Under the pieces are notes generated by a model. That model had not been told where the DNA came from. It ran no database searches and worked only from the letters and a program-made list of their open reading frames with translations. The position numbers and the translations under genes were made by a program. Positions 26,640 to 34,140 of a stretch of 64,000 nt of DNA are shown piece by piece (positions within the stretch are counted from its first letter, which is position 1; each line of letters begins with the position of its first letter). Origin of the DNA: DTWD01 sp963662965 (lineage in GTDB: Bacteria; Acidobacteriota; Vicinamibacteria; Vicinamibacterales; UBA8438); assembly GCA_963662965.1 (NCBI GenBank), contig OY759970.1, positions 4,216,001 through 4,280,000 of the forward strand, in the 5' to 3' direction.

Positions 26640-27503
26640 ATCGCGGTCTCCATTCTCATTACAGCATGCAGTGAGTCGAACTCCGAGCAGCCGGCGCTGG
26701 ATGCTGAGCTACGGGCGAAGGCCGAGCAAGGGGATGCCAGCGCGCAGTACACCCTCGGGCTGAAGTACGACACCGGCGAAGGCGTGCCACAGGATGACGC
26801 CGAAGCGGTGCGCTGGTATCGGCTGGCGGCGGACCAAGGGGATGCCAGCGCGCAGTACACCCTCGGGGTGATGTACGCCACCGGCCGCGGCGTGCCACAG
26901 GATGACGCGGAGGCGGTCCGGTGGTATCGCCTGGCGGTGGACGAAGGGAATGCCAGCGCGCAGTACAACCTCGGGCTGACGTACGACATCGGTGAAGGCG
27001 TGCCGGAGGATGACGCCGAAGCGGTGCGCTGGTATCGGCTGGCGGCGGACCAAGGGGATGCCGAGGCGCAGTCCAACCTCGGGGTGATGTACGCCAACGG
27101 CCGCGGCGTGTCGGAGGATGACGCGGAGGCGGTGCGGTGGTACCGGCTGGCGGCGGACCAAGGTTTTGCCAGCGCGCAGTACAACCTCGGGCTGAAGTAC
27201 GCCACCGGCCGCGGCGTGCCACAGGATGACGCCGAAGCGGTGCGCTGGTATCGGCTGGCGGCGGACCAAGGTTTTGCCAGCGCGCAGTACAACCTCGGGC
27301 TGAAGTACGACACCGGCGAAGGCGTCCCACAGAATGATGTGACCGCTCACATGTGGTTCAATCTCGCTGCGTCACGGTCAACGGGTGATCTTCGGGACCG
27401 AGCGGTCGAAGCCCGCGACCTAGCCGAGACACGGTTGATCGCAAGTCAACGAGCCGAAGCCCAAACCCTCGCCCGCGAGTGGGACGAAGCGCACCCGCGC
27501 TAA
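26640..27503 (+). CDS. Sel1-repeat lipoprotein, no standard start codon visible
   Basis: The open frame carries HLIAVSILITACSESNSEQP, the same lipoprotein signal as the gene at 23360, then about seven Sel1 repeats and a C-terminal tail HMWFNLAASRSTGDLRDRAV, EAQTLAREWDEAHPR. From the previous stop at 26577 to the lipobox there is no in-frame ATG, GTG or TTG; the upstream DNA differs from the intact sister copy, which uses GTG. An ATC (26640) or ATT start, or loss of the true start by recombination, are possible; GTG 26784 would give a signal-less fragment. The repeat body is uninterrupted. Confidence 0.65.
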   Translation: MAVSILITACSESNSEQPALDAELRAKAEQGDASAQYTLGLKYDTGEGVPQDDAEAVRWYRLAADQGDASAQYTLGVMYATGRGVPQDDAEAVRWYRLAVDEGNASAQYNLGLTYDIGEGVPEDDAEAVRWYRLAADQGDAEAQSNLGVMYANGRGVSEDDAEAVRWYRLAADQGFASAQYNLGLKYATGRGVPQDDAEAVRWYRLAADQGFASAQYNLGLKYDTGEGVPQNDVTAHMWFNLAASRSTGDLRDRAVEARDLAETRLIASQRAEAQTLAREWDEAHPR

Positions 27504-27703
27504 CCCCCGTCCCCGTTGAACCGCCCGCCGCGGGGTCCATCCGGAAGGCGCTGTTGTTCAGACGTGTGGGGCAAGCGCGTCTTTGTCAGATACGCGGCCT
27601 CCCATTCGTGGGCTAGGCGTTTCCCTGCAGCGATCTCCTTAGGCGACATTTGAGACGCGAGGATCTCGCGCTTCCCGGATGCATACTCATTGTCTCTCTC
27701 GAG
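27500..27703 (-). pseudogene. Sel1-type protein tail remnant
   Basis: The minus-strand frame ERDNEYASGKREILASQMSP, KEIAAGKRLAHEWEAAYLT matches the C-terminal tail style of the Sel1 proteins (ASLMTPDQIAEAQRLAREWD). The repeats are missing. It is the fifth Sel1-related piece within 5.2 kb and lies in the opposite orientation. Confidence 0.5.
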
Positions 27704-28058
27704 GGTAGCTGTGAATCGCCTCGATCGCCAGCGCGTTCGCGTGGTCGTCGTGTCCGCCACGGGGATGGTCGACGCGAGCCTTCGCTCACGCAGGCGTAGA
27801 CGGGGTAAACACCTGTCAGGCGGCGTCCATCAAGCCGCGGAGAATTAACCTGACGATGCCCGACTGCCCCGGTCAGGGACGAGCTTCTGACCGCCTGAGC
27901 AACAGTTGATGACGGAAGCACCGAAACTTCTGGTACATTTGAATTACTAGCGGATTCCCTGGTGCCGTCGGTCTCCGATTGGGCTGTCCGATACTAGAGA
28001 TTCGAACGCCCTTGGAGGTCGTAGGGGATGAAGAGACGTGAGAGGGGGGACAGAGTCC
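27704..28058. other. No gene recognised
   Basis: No convincing frame or RNA gene is visible. It separates the Sel1 cluster from the membrane/PspA module and probably holds the promoter for the gene at 28059, whose ribosome site is GAGAGGGGGGA. Confidence 0.45.
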
Positions 28059-28616
28059 ATGGGTCTCAGAAATCTCTTCGGTAAGAAGAAGAACGATAAG
28101 GATGGGAACGCAGAGCCGGACCCGATCGCCGACCTCGTTCTCGGCAAGCTCAAGGTCGGCTATCTGGTGGATTACGATCTGAAGACCTGGGAAGTGACGG
28201 GCTACTGCCGGTACGAATTCGACGGAAACATCGTGAAGGAGTGGGAGATTACGGCCGGAGGACGCGAGAAACGCTACCTGGAGCTGGCCGACGGGCGCTG
28301 GTCCCTTTCAGAGAAGATCGTCATCGGCGCCATCGAAGGCGACATCCGGCGTCACATCCTTCGCGAGGAGGACCCGCCGAGCCGGGTCGTTCACAAGGGG
28401 AAGCAGTATCACTTCGACAGTTCCTGTGCAGGATATATGTTCCTCAACGACGAAGGTGCCGGCGAAGAGGTGATCCGCTGGGAGTTCCTGGACGAAGACG
28501 AAGAGAGTTTCCTGGGCATCGAGCAGTGGAGCGAGTCCGAGTTCGGGGCCGCGACCGGTTCCTTCGTCGAAGATTACGAGTTCACGAGTATTCTCCCCGG
28601 GGGGGACACGGACTGA
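28059..28616 (+). CDS. DUF4178 domain protein
   Basis: The 185-residue soluble protein starts at ATG 28059 behind a GAGAGGGGGGA ribosome site. A basic head (GLRNLFGKKKNDKD) precedes the DUF4178 pattern: LKVGYLVDYDLKTWEVTGYC, RYEFDGNIVKEWEITAGG, KRYLELADGRWSLSEKI, then RVVHKGKQYHFDSSCAGYMF and EEVIRWEFLDEDEESFLGIE. DUF4178 genes recur beside DUF4247, DUF350, DUF2617 and polyamine aminopropyltransferase genes, as in this island. Biochemical role unknown; it is the first gene of a plus-strand run to 31457. Confidence 0.8.
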   Translation: MGLRNLFGKKKNDKDGNAEPDPIADLVLGKLKVGYLVDYDLKTWEVTGYCRYEFDGNIVKEWEITAGGREKRYLELADGRWSLSEKIVIGAIEGDIRRHILREEDPPSRVVHKGKQYHFDSSCAGYMFLNDEGAGEEVIRWEFLDEDEESFLGIEQWSESEFGAATGSFVEDYEFTSILPGGDTD

Positions 28617-28694
28617 TTTGTTCCCCAGGAGGGTCGAAGTCTTACGCTACACTATGGCTGTATGCCTCTCCATAGTCTGGGGTGGGAAACGATC

Positions 28695-29393
28695 ATGAAA
28701 ACTAGCCTGTGCTGGATCGTGTGGATCGGCCTCTCTCTCGTCGTCGTGGGCTGTGTCGCCGGCGACCCCCTCGAGCGATTGCAGGGCGAGCTCGACCGTT
28801 ACCCTGAGTACTCGGTCATCCTCGCGGACATGCGGGAGGAGGGAACGTTCTCGACCGACTATTGGCACCAATACCGGGTGACCACAGGCGAGAGGGAGGA
28901 AGGCTCTGACGATCTCGTCTACGCCGAGAACATCCGAGATTGGGAACGGGTCGGTCGCCGCACGTTCGCCAGATACCAGCCCTACCTCGGCATGGTGATT
29001 CTCTCGAAAGGCACGGACGGAAACGTCGATCATGACCAGCATCCACCCGGCTACCAGTACGTCGGCAACGACCGTTATGGCCAGTGGCGAGGCGATGGGC
29101 GAGGTGGATCTTTTTGGGAGTTCTACGGCCGGTATGCCCTGATCAGCCACATGATCGGCGGCTTTGGGCGACCCATCTATCGTAACGACTGGAATAGTTA
29201 TCGCGACTTTCGAGGCCGTGGCCAACCCTACTTCGGCTCTGGCGCGCATGGCACGAATGGTACGGTCACGAGACAGAGTAATCCCAATTTTTTCCGGCGC
29301 CAGGCAACACGGCAGCGCGCCCGGGCCCAGGGATTTGGCGCTCGCGTGCGCGGTCGTATGACAGGCGGTAGTGCCCGGGGGCTCGGCAAGTAG
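28695..29393 (+). CDS. Lipoprotein of the DUF350/DUF4178 module
   Basis: The 232-residue product begins with a lipoprotein signal (LSLVVVGCVAGD) and should be anchored through that cysteine. The middle (YSVILADMREEGTFSTDYWH, YRVTTGE, LVYAENIRDWERVGRRTFAR, YQPYLGMVIL) has the look of DUF4247 proteins, which occupy this position in related clusters, but I cannot confirm it. The C-terminal 90 residues are Gly/Arg/Tyr-rich (WRGDGRGGSFWEFYGRYA, FRGRGQPYFGSG, GGSARGLGK), probably disordered and basic. It ends 18 bases before the DUF350 gene, so the two are likely cotranscribed. Confidence 0.7.
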   Translation: MKTSLCWIVWIGLSLVVVGCVAGDPLERLQGELDRYPEYSVILADMREEGTFSTDYWHQYRVTTGEREEGSDDLVYAENIRDWERVGRRTFARYQPYLGMVILSKGTDGNVDHDQHPPGYQYVGNDRYGQWRGDGRGGSFWEFYGRYALISHMIGGFGRPIYRNDWNSYRDFRGRGQPYFGSGAHGTNGTVTRQSNPNFFRRQATRQRARAQGFGARVRGRMTGGSARGLGK

Positions 29394-29411
29394 CGTTACG
29401 GAAGGAGCATC

Positions 29412-30254
29412 ATGTCCTGGGATCAAATCTTGACAGGCTTCATTTACCTGGCCGTCGTCCTCGTCCTTGTTGGCATCGGTAAGTGGGCGTACGACGCGTT
29501 GCACCGCGGCTTCGTCCTGCGGACAGAGCTCCTCGAGAAAAACAACCTCGCCATGGCCCTCACCATCGCCGGCTATTATCTCGGCCTGGCGATCGTGCTC
29601 GGTGGAGTGGTGTCCGGACCCGGGTCTGGCATGTTCACCGAGGATCTCATCGATCTCGTGGTCTTCGGACTGGTGGCCATCGTTTTGCTCAATCTGTCGG
29701 GCTGGATCAATGACAAGATCATCCTCTCGAAGTTCGACAACCAGAAGGAGATCGTTCAGGACCGCAACATCGGAATGGGCGCTATTGAAGGCGGCAATCA
29801 TGTCGCCGTCGGTCTGATCACGGCCGGTGCGCTCTCTGGTGAAGGCGGCCTGCTCAGCGGCGCGGTCTTCTGGGTCCTGGGCCAGGCCGGCCTCATCGTG
29901 GCCGGCTTGCTGTACAACAAGATGACCTCGTTCGATCTACACGAGCAGATCGAGAATAACAACGTCGCGGTCGGCGTGGCCTTTGCCGGTGTTCTCATCG
30001 GCTTCGGGAACATCATCCGCCTGGCTGGTGAAGGCGACTTCGTCTCCTGGACGCAGAGCCTGAGCGAGTTCGGTTACTACGCGGTCGTGGGTTTGCTCCT
30101 CCTACCGTTAGTCCGGATCTTCGCCGACAAGGTGCTACTGCCTGGCGCGCGACTGACCGATGAGTTGGTCCGGGACGTACCCAACGTCGGCGCTGGGGCC
30201 ATTGAGGCGACCTCGTACCTCGCCGCGTCGATACTGATCGGGTTGACCCTCTGA
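29412..30254 (+). CDS. DUF350 membrane protein (two tandem domains)
   Basis: The 280-residue membrane protein has a GGAAGGAG ribosome site. It holds two DUF350 units: residues 1-135 (LTGFIYLAVVLVLVGIGKWA, TELLEKNNLAMALTIAGYYL) and 145-280 (GGNHVAVGLITAGAL, EQIENNNVAVGVAFAGVLIG, GAGAIEATSYLAASILIGL). Each has about four helices and the conserved ENNxAxx motif; the E. coli relative YjfL has a single unit. DUF350 proteins accompany PspA-like and polyamine enzymes, and a membrane structural or channel role is suspected but unproven. Confidence 0.9.
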   Translation: MSWDQILTGFIYLAVVLVLVGIGKWAYDALHRGFVLRTELLEKNNLAMALTIAGYYLGLAIVLGGVVSGPGSGMFTEDLIDLVVFGLVAIVLLNLSGWINDKIILSKFDNQKEIVQDRNIGMGAIEGGNHVAVGLITAGALSGEGGLLSGAVFWVLGQAGLIVAGLLYNKMTSFDLHEQIENNNVAVGVAFAGVLIGFGNIIRLAGEGDFVSWTQSLSEFGYYAVVGLLLLPLVRIFADKVLLPGARLTDELVRDVPNVGAGAIEATSYLAASILIGLTL

Positions 30255-30326
30255 ACGGACCCGTGGAGGGGGCAGGCCGCCTATCGAACACGGCCGCGAC
30301 CCGCCTTCCCCGGCGCGGCCCATTCC

Positions 30327-31457
30327 ATGAGGATGCTTGCAACATCTGGCCAGGCTCTTGCTCACCTCCAGGTCGGACACCAGACCATCGACACGGACAT
30401 GCTCAAGTTCAAGTCTAGGATCACCGATCGCCTGCTGGTGTTCTGGGAGTTTCTGCACCGCGAGAATCTGCTCCGCCTGCTGGGCATTATTGGAGTGTTG
30501 ATCGTCGGCGGTGCGACCGGTCTCGCCTACTTCGAGCACGATCGAAGCATACCCGATGCTTTGTGGTGGGCCACCGTCACGCTGACCACGGTGGGTTTTG
30601 GGGACATTTTTCCCACGTCGCTCGGCGGACGGGCGGTCGGCATCGTTCTCATGTTCTTCGGCATCGGTGTGCTCGGCATGTTCACCGCGACTATCGCCGG
30701 CGTGTTCGTCGAGAAGCGACTCAGGAAGGAGCGGGGCCTGGGTTCTTACGATCTCGAGGACCACATCATCCTCTGCGAGTGGAACGACCGGACCCATGAG
30801 ATTCTCCGCGACCTGCGCGCGGACTCTCGCTCATCTCGGTCACCGATTCTACTGCTGGCCGATGTGGAGGCGAAACCAGTCGACGATGAACACCTCTACT
30901 TCGTGCGAGGCGAAGTGAGCGAGGAGAACTTGAAGCGCGCCTGCATCGAGAAGGCGGCCACCGTAGTCATCGTGGGAGACCGCCGGCTGGACTATACGGC
31001 GCGGGACGCCAAGGCGGTTCTTTCCATCTTGACGGTGGAAACGCTGAACCCCGACGTGTACTCGATTGTCGAGCTGGCCAACGAGGACAACGTCCGGCAC
31101 TGTGAGCGTGCCCATGCTGACGAGGTTGTCGTCGGTGCCGAATTCAGTAGCCGTCTCATCTCGAGCGCAACGCTGGACCATGGGATCACCAAGATCCTCT
31201 CCGAGATCCTGAGCGCCCAGTATGGCAACGACCTCATCACCGTCCCGGTGCCCACATCGCTCGCTGGACATCCGTTTCTGGAGTTGTTCTCAGAGATGAA
31301 GCGCGCCCAGGGGATGATCGTCCTCGCCATCAAGCGGCACGGAAGCAACGAGGTCGTGACCAACCCTGGCACCGATGTTCTCGTCGGCGCCGACGACCGA
31401 CTGGTCGTTATCTCGTCGCGGCCAGAGCGCCAGCATGGAGTCCACGCCGAGGCGTAG
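30327..31457 (+). CDS. Potassium channel with TrkA-N regulatory domain
   Basis: The 376-residue protein has two transmembrane helices (LLGIIGVLIVGGATGLAYF and GIVLMFFGIGVLGMFTAT) around the pore loop WWATVTLTTVGFGDIFPT; TVGFGD is the K+ selectivity filter. A cytoplasmic TrkA-N-like domain follows (DHIILCEWNDRTHEIL, AATVVIVGDRRLDYTARDAK, VYSIVELANEDNVRHCERAH), then a TrkA-C-like tail (GTDVLVGADDRLVVIS). The nucleotide loop is ILCEWN rather than GxGxxG, so ligand binding may be modified. ATG 30399 is an alternative start. It is the fourth gene of the island module and links it to ion homeostasis. Confidence 0.88.
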   Translation: MRMLATSGQALAHLQVGHQTIDTDMLKFKSRITDRLLVFWEFLHRENLLRLLGIIGVLIVGGATGLAYFEHDRSIPDALWWATVTLTTVGFGDIFPTSLGGRAVGIVLMFFGIGVLGMFTATIAGVFVEKRLRKERGLGSYDLEDHIILCEWNDRTHEILRDLRADSRSSRSPILLLADVEAKPVDDEHLYFVRGEVSEENLKRACIEKAATVVIVGDRRLDYTARDAKAVLSILTVETLNPDVYSIVELANEDNVRHCERAHADEVVVGAEFSSRLISSATLDHGITKILSEILSAQYGNDLITVPVPTSLAGHPFLELFSEMKRAQGMIVLAIKRHGSNEVVTNPGTDVLVGADDRLVVISSRPERQHGVHAEA

Positions 31458-31494
31458 GACCTAGTGTCTCGTCACAGTAATTCACAACACAATG

Positions 31495-31571
31495 CCCGGG
31501 CGGGGCATCCCGTCTGGCGGCGTTGCTCCCCGGTCGAATATGCCCCATATTCTCCCTCGTCGCGCGTCGCC
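31495..31571 (-). repeat. Structured dispersed repeat 1, copy C
   Basis: On the minus strand: CTGGCGACGCGCGACGAGGG, AG, hairpin GAATATG-GGG-CATATTC, then GGGGAGCAACGCCGCCAG. CTGGCG pairs with CGCCAG as an outer stem. The constant parts match copies at 45941 and 56943, while paired bases differ. It lies between the potassium channel and the J-domain frame. Confidence 0.65.
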
Positions 31572-31626
31572 AGTTCGGGCGCTGCGCCACAGACTTTGTT
31601 CACGAACTACTGGTACAGGACAATAG

Positions 31627-31848
31627 CGCCATCACCGGGATCCGGTCCTTGTCCGCGGCTATGCTAACCTTAAACTTCCGTACGGTACCGGCCTCGACAC
31701 GGTGCGCCGGACTTGGAGGCGATTGATCAAGAAGTACCACCCGGATCTTTATTCGGCGGATGAGGACAAGAAGCGCATCGCGACGGACCTCGTTCAAGGT
31801 CTGAAGCGCGCATACGAAGAACTTGTCACACACCTGGAACGTAAATAG
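31627..31848 (+). CDS. J-domain protein, start unclear
   Basis: The frame reads RDPVLVRGYANLKLPYGTGL, DTVRRTWRRLIKKYHPDLYS, KKRIATDLVQGLKRAYEELV and stops at 31848. YHPD is the HPD signature that stimulates Hsp70. Small J-proteins with a YANLxxPYG opening are encoded with YbjN and PspA genes, exactly the next two genes here. An in-frame TAG (31624) lies upstream with no ATG, GTG or TTG between it and the domain, so the 5' end is either degraded or starts at an unusual codon. Repeat copy C lies only 55 bases upstream and may have displaced the original start. Confidence 0.65.
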   Translation, partial: RHHRDPVLVRGYANLKLPYGTGLDTVRRTWRRLIKKYHPDLYSADEDKKRIATDLVQGLKRAYEELVTHLERK

Positions 31849-31895
31849 ATTGGGGACCGGTTTGGAACACGAGATCACTAAGGAGGTGCGATTCG

Positions 31896-32291
31896 ATGTC
31901 TGAGAACGTAGATCGGGTCAAGGCTTATCTACTCGATCTCGACCTTAAGATCGTCTCGGAGAACGAGGCCGAAGAGCTGGTTGTGGTCGATGACGAGGAC
32001 AATGGCATCAAGCAACTGGTCATCGACTGCGAGCCGCCCATTATCATTCTCGAGCAGCTAATCGGTGAGGTGCCGGCCGAGCCGGGAGATCTCTTCAAGC
32101 GCTTGTTGCAGATGAACAACACGCTCGTCCACGGTGCGTTCGTGCTCGACGAGACCGGCGGGCGGATCTTCTTCCGTGACACGCTGCAGCTCGCCAACCT
32201 CGATCTCAACGAGCTCGAGGGCTCGATCCGATCCCTCTCGTTGGCGCTTGCCGAGTACGGCGCTGAGCTTCTCACGTACCTCGGTAAGTAG
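31896..32291 (+). CDS. YbjN-domain protein
   Basis: The 131-residue cytoplasmic protein has a strong AAGGAGG ribosome site. The fold is that of YbjN / type III secretion chaperone-like proteins: RVKAYLLDLDLKIVSENEAE, ELVVVDDEDNGIKQLVIDCE, LIGEVPAEPGDLFKRLLQMN and GRIFFRDTLQLANLDLNELE. Proteins of this type next to PspA/IM30 genes are thought to act as partners or chaperones in envelope stress. It is 23 bases ahead of the PspA-like gene, clearly one transcription unit. Confidence 0.82.
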   Translation: MSENVDRVKAYLLDLDLKIVSENEAEELVVVDDEDNGIKQLVIDCEPPIIILEQLIGEVPAEPGDLFKRLLQMNNTLVHGAFVLDETGGRIFFRDTLQLANLDLNELEGSIRSLSLALAEYGAELLTYLGK

Positions 32292-32314
32292 ACCGCGTTC
32301 AAAGGAGAATCGTC

Positions 32315-33025
32315 ATGGCCAGTATCTTTCAGCGGATCTTCAAGGTCACCCAGTCCGAGGCGCACGCCAGCTTGGACAAGTTTGAAGATCCGATCAAGTT
32401 GAGTGAACAGGGAGTCCGTGACCTCAAGAAGAGTCTGCAAGCGTCGATGGTCAGCCTGGCGCAGGTCAAATCGCTGGCGATTCGCCTCCAGAAGGAGACT
32501 GACGACCACAAGAAGAGAGCGGCCGACTACGAACGCAAGGCGATGCTGCTACTCAAGCGCATGCAGGGTGGGGAGATGGAGGGGGCAGAAGCCGAGCGGC
32601 TGGCCACGGAAGCCCTGTCAAAGAAGGAAGAAGCTCTCCAGCGCCACACCACGGTCTCGGGGGAGCAGCAGGATCAGCAGCGGATGGCCGACCAGCTCCA
32701 GACGAAGGTCGAAGAGCTCAAACGCCAGATCAGCAAGTACGAGAACGAGGTCGTCACCCTTCGCGCTCGGGCCCGGACAGCCTCGTCCATGCGCAAGATC
32801 AACCAGCAACTGGCCGGTGCCGATGCCTCTGGCACCGTCGCGATGCTCGAGAAAATGAAGAACAAGGTTCAGGAGGAAGAGTCTCTTGCGGAGGCTTACG
32901 GCCAACTCTCTGATGTCGGCGGCACCATCGACGATGACATCGACAAGGCGCTGGCCTTACCGTCGACCGCGGAGACCTCCGACTCGTTGGCCGAGTTGAA
33001 GAAGAAGATGGGCATGTCCGCCTGA
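32315..33025 (+). CDS. PspA/IM30-family envelope stress protein
   Basis: The 236-residue protein is almost entirely coiled coil, as in PspA/Vipp1: SIFQRIFKVTQSEAHASLDK at the amphipathic N-terminus, then IKLSEQGVRDLKKSLQASMV, SLAIRLQKETDDHKKRAADY, a long Glu/Lys/Gln region and SSMRKINQQLAGADASGTVA. The short C-terminal helix (ALPSTAETSDSLAELKKKMG) follows. The family oligomerises on inner membranes and protects against leakage of protons or ions. AAAGGAG precedes ATG 32315. It closes the plus-strand operon and meets the minus-strand membrane gene. Confidence 0.92.
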   Translation: MASIFQRIFKVTQSEAHASLDKFEDPIKLSEQGVRDLKKSLQASMVSLAQVKSLAIRLQKETDDHKKRAADYERKAMLLLKRMQGGEMEGAEAERLATEALSKKEEALQRHTTVSGEQQDQQRMADQLQTKVEELKRQISKYENEVVTLRARARTASSMRKINQQLAGADASGTVAMLEKMKNKVQEEESLAEAYGQLSDVGGTIDDDIDKALALPSTAETSDSLAELKKKMGMSA

Positions 33026-33035
33026 GACGCGGTAC

Positions 33036-34139
33036 TCACCCCACGCCGCGCGCCGGTCGCGCCTCACCGAAGAGTAACGGCTTGATGCCAGGATTCGAGC
33101 CGTCAAACTTCCAGATCCAGGCGTCCAACACGTAGTGGGTGGCCTGCGGCACGGTGAGCAGCGGGACGACAAGGTGGCGCAGCGCTTCGGGCGCCGCGAA
33201 GGGCAGCGCCATCTGGCCAAAGGCGGCAGCGTGTTCCCGCCAGACGAAGAGATCCCAAAGGCCCTCTTCGAAATAGGCCAGCATCAGGAGTAGCCCGACG
33301 AAGACGCCGGCCGCCGCCGGGCGGTGGATCCGCTGCCTCCATGATCGCGAGTCGGTCCACTTGTGGCGACCATAGATCCAGACCAGGGCTACGTAGGGCA
33401 CGCCGTGCGCCACGACGTTGGTAAGAGTAAAGGCGAAGTCGGAGTTGAGCAGCACGATGCCCGTGTACCACACGCACGCGGTCGAGGCCACGATCCCGAC
33501 CTTGCCCCAGTTGACCGCTCCCCGCTCCCAGTAAATCTGGACCTGCCGCACAAGGAAGGCCAGTAGAACGGCCGAATAGATCCAGAGCGCTACGGGCGAG
33601 ATCCACACTGGGAGCGACACGAAGTCCCCCTCGACGAACCATTCGAATTGGCGATCGGACGTTGTGTGCCAGAAGGCGAGCGGATAGAGCATGGTGGAGT
33701 AGATCGCCATCTTGTCGAGGCGCCGATCGGCGACCGAGTGCTCCCCGCAGCGGTGACGATAAAGCATCACGAATCCGAACTGCTGGCGCACGAAGTGGAA
33801 GACCGCGATGTAGGCGAGCACGCGCCAGAAGACCAGCGTCCCGAGGCTGTGAAGCAGCACGCCGACGGCTAGACAGACGAGCGGCGTGAGTATGTATTGG
33901 GTGCGACGGCGGGCCAGTTCCTCAGGATCCCAGTATGTGCGATAGAGTGACGCGTAAACGTGCGCCACGTCGATACCCACGACGAACGCGAGCCAACCCC
34001 AGAGCGGCACATCGGGGGCTCGCAGAGTCGGAACCGACAGCACGAGAAGGACCGCCAGCAGCGGTGGGCCCAGGATCAACCCCACGTCGAACCGGCGCGA
34101 CACGATCCACGCCGCGCCGGTTGAGTCGGACCCGCTCAC
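33036..34139 (-). CDS. Polytopic membrane protein of the aminopropyltransferase module
   Basis: The 367-residue integral membrane protein has about eight helices (LILGPPLLAVLLVLSVPTL, GWLAFVVGIDVAHVYASLYR, YILTPLVCLAVGVLLHSLGT, VGIVASTACVWYTGIVLL, AAAGVFVGLLLMLAYF). Histidines lie within or near helices (DVAHVYASLYRTYWDPEEL, FHFVRQQFGFVMLYRHR, PQATHYVLDAWIWKFD), suggesting a metal- or haem-dependent membrane enzyme, but no family is certain. The GTG start at 34139 sits one base past the TGA of the upstream gene and has a GAAAGGA ribosome site inside it, so translation is coupled. Confidence 0.75.
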   Translation of the reverse strand: MSGSDSTGAAWIVSRRFDVGLILGPPLLAVLLVLSVPTLRAPDVPLWGWLAFVVGIDVAHVYASLYRTYWDPEELARRRTQYILTPLVCLAVGVLLHSLGTLVFWRVLAYIAVFHFVRQQFGFVMLYRHRCGEHSVADRRLDKMAIYSTMLYPLAFWHTTSDRQFEWFVEGDFVSLPVWISPVALWIYSAVLLAFLVRQVQIYWERGAVNWGKVGIVASTACVWYTGIVLLNSDFAFTLTNVVAHGVPYVALVWIYGRHKWTDSRSWRQRIHRPAAAGVFVGLLLMLAYFEEGLWDLFVWREHAAAFGQMALPFAAPEALRHLVVPLLTVPQATHYVLDAWIWKFDGSNPGIKPLLFGEARPARGVG

Positions 34140-34140
34140 G

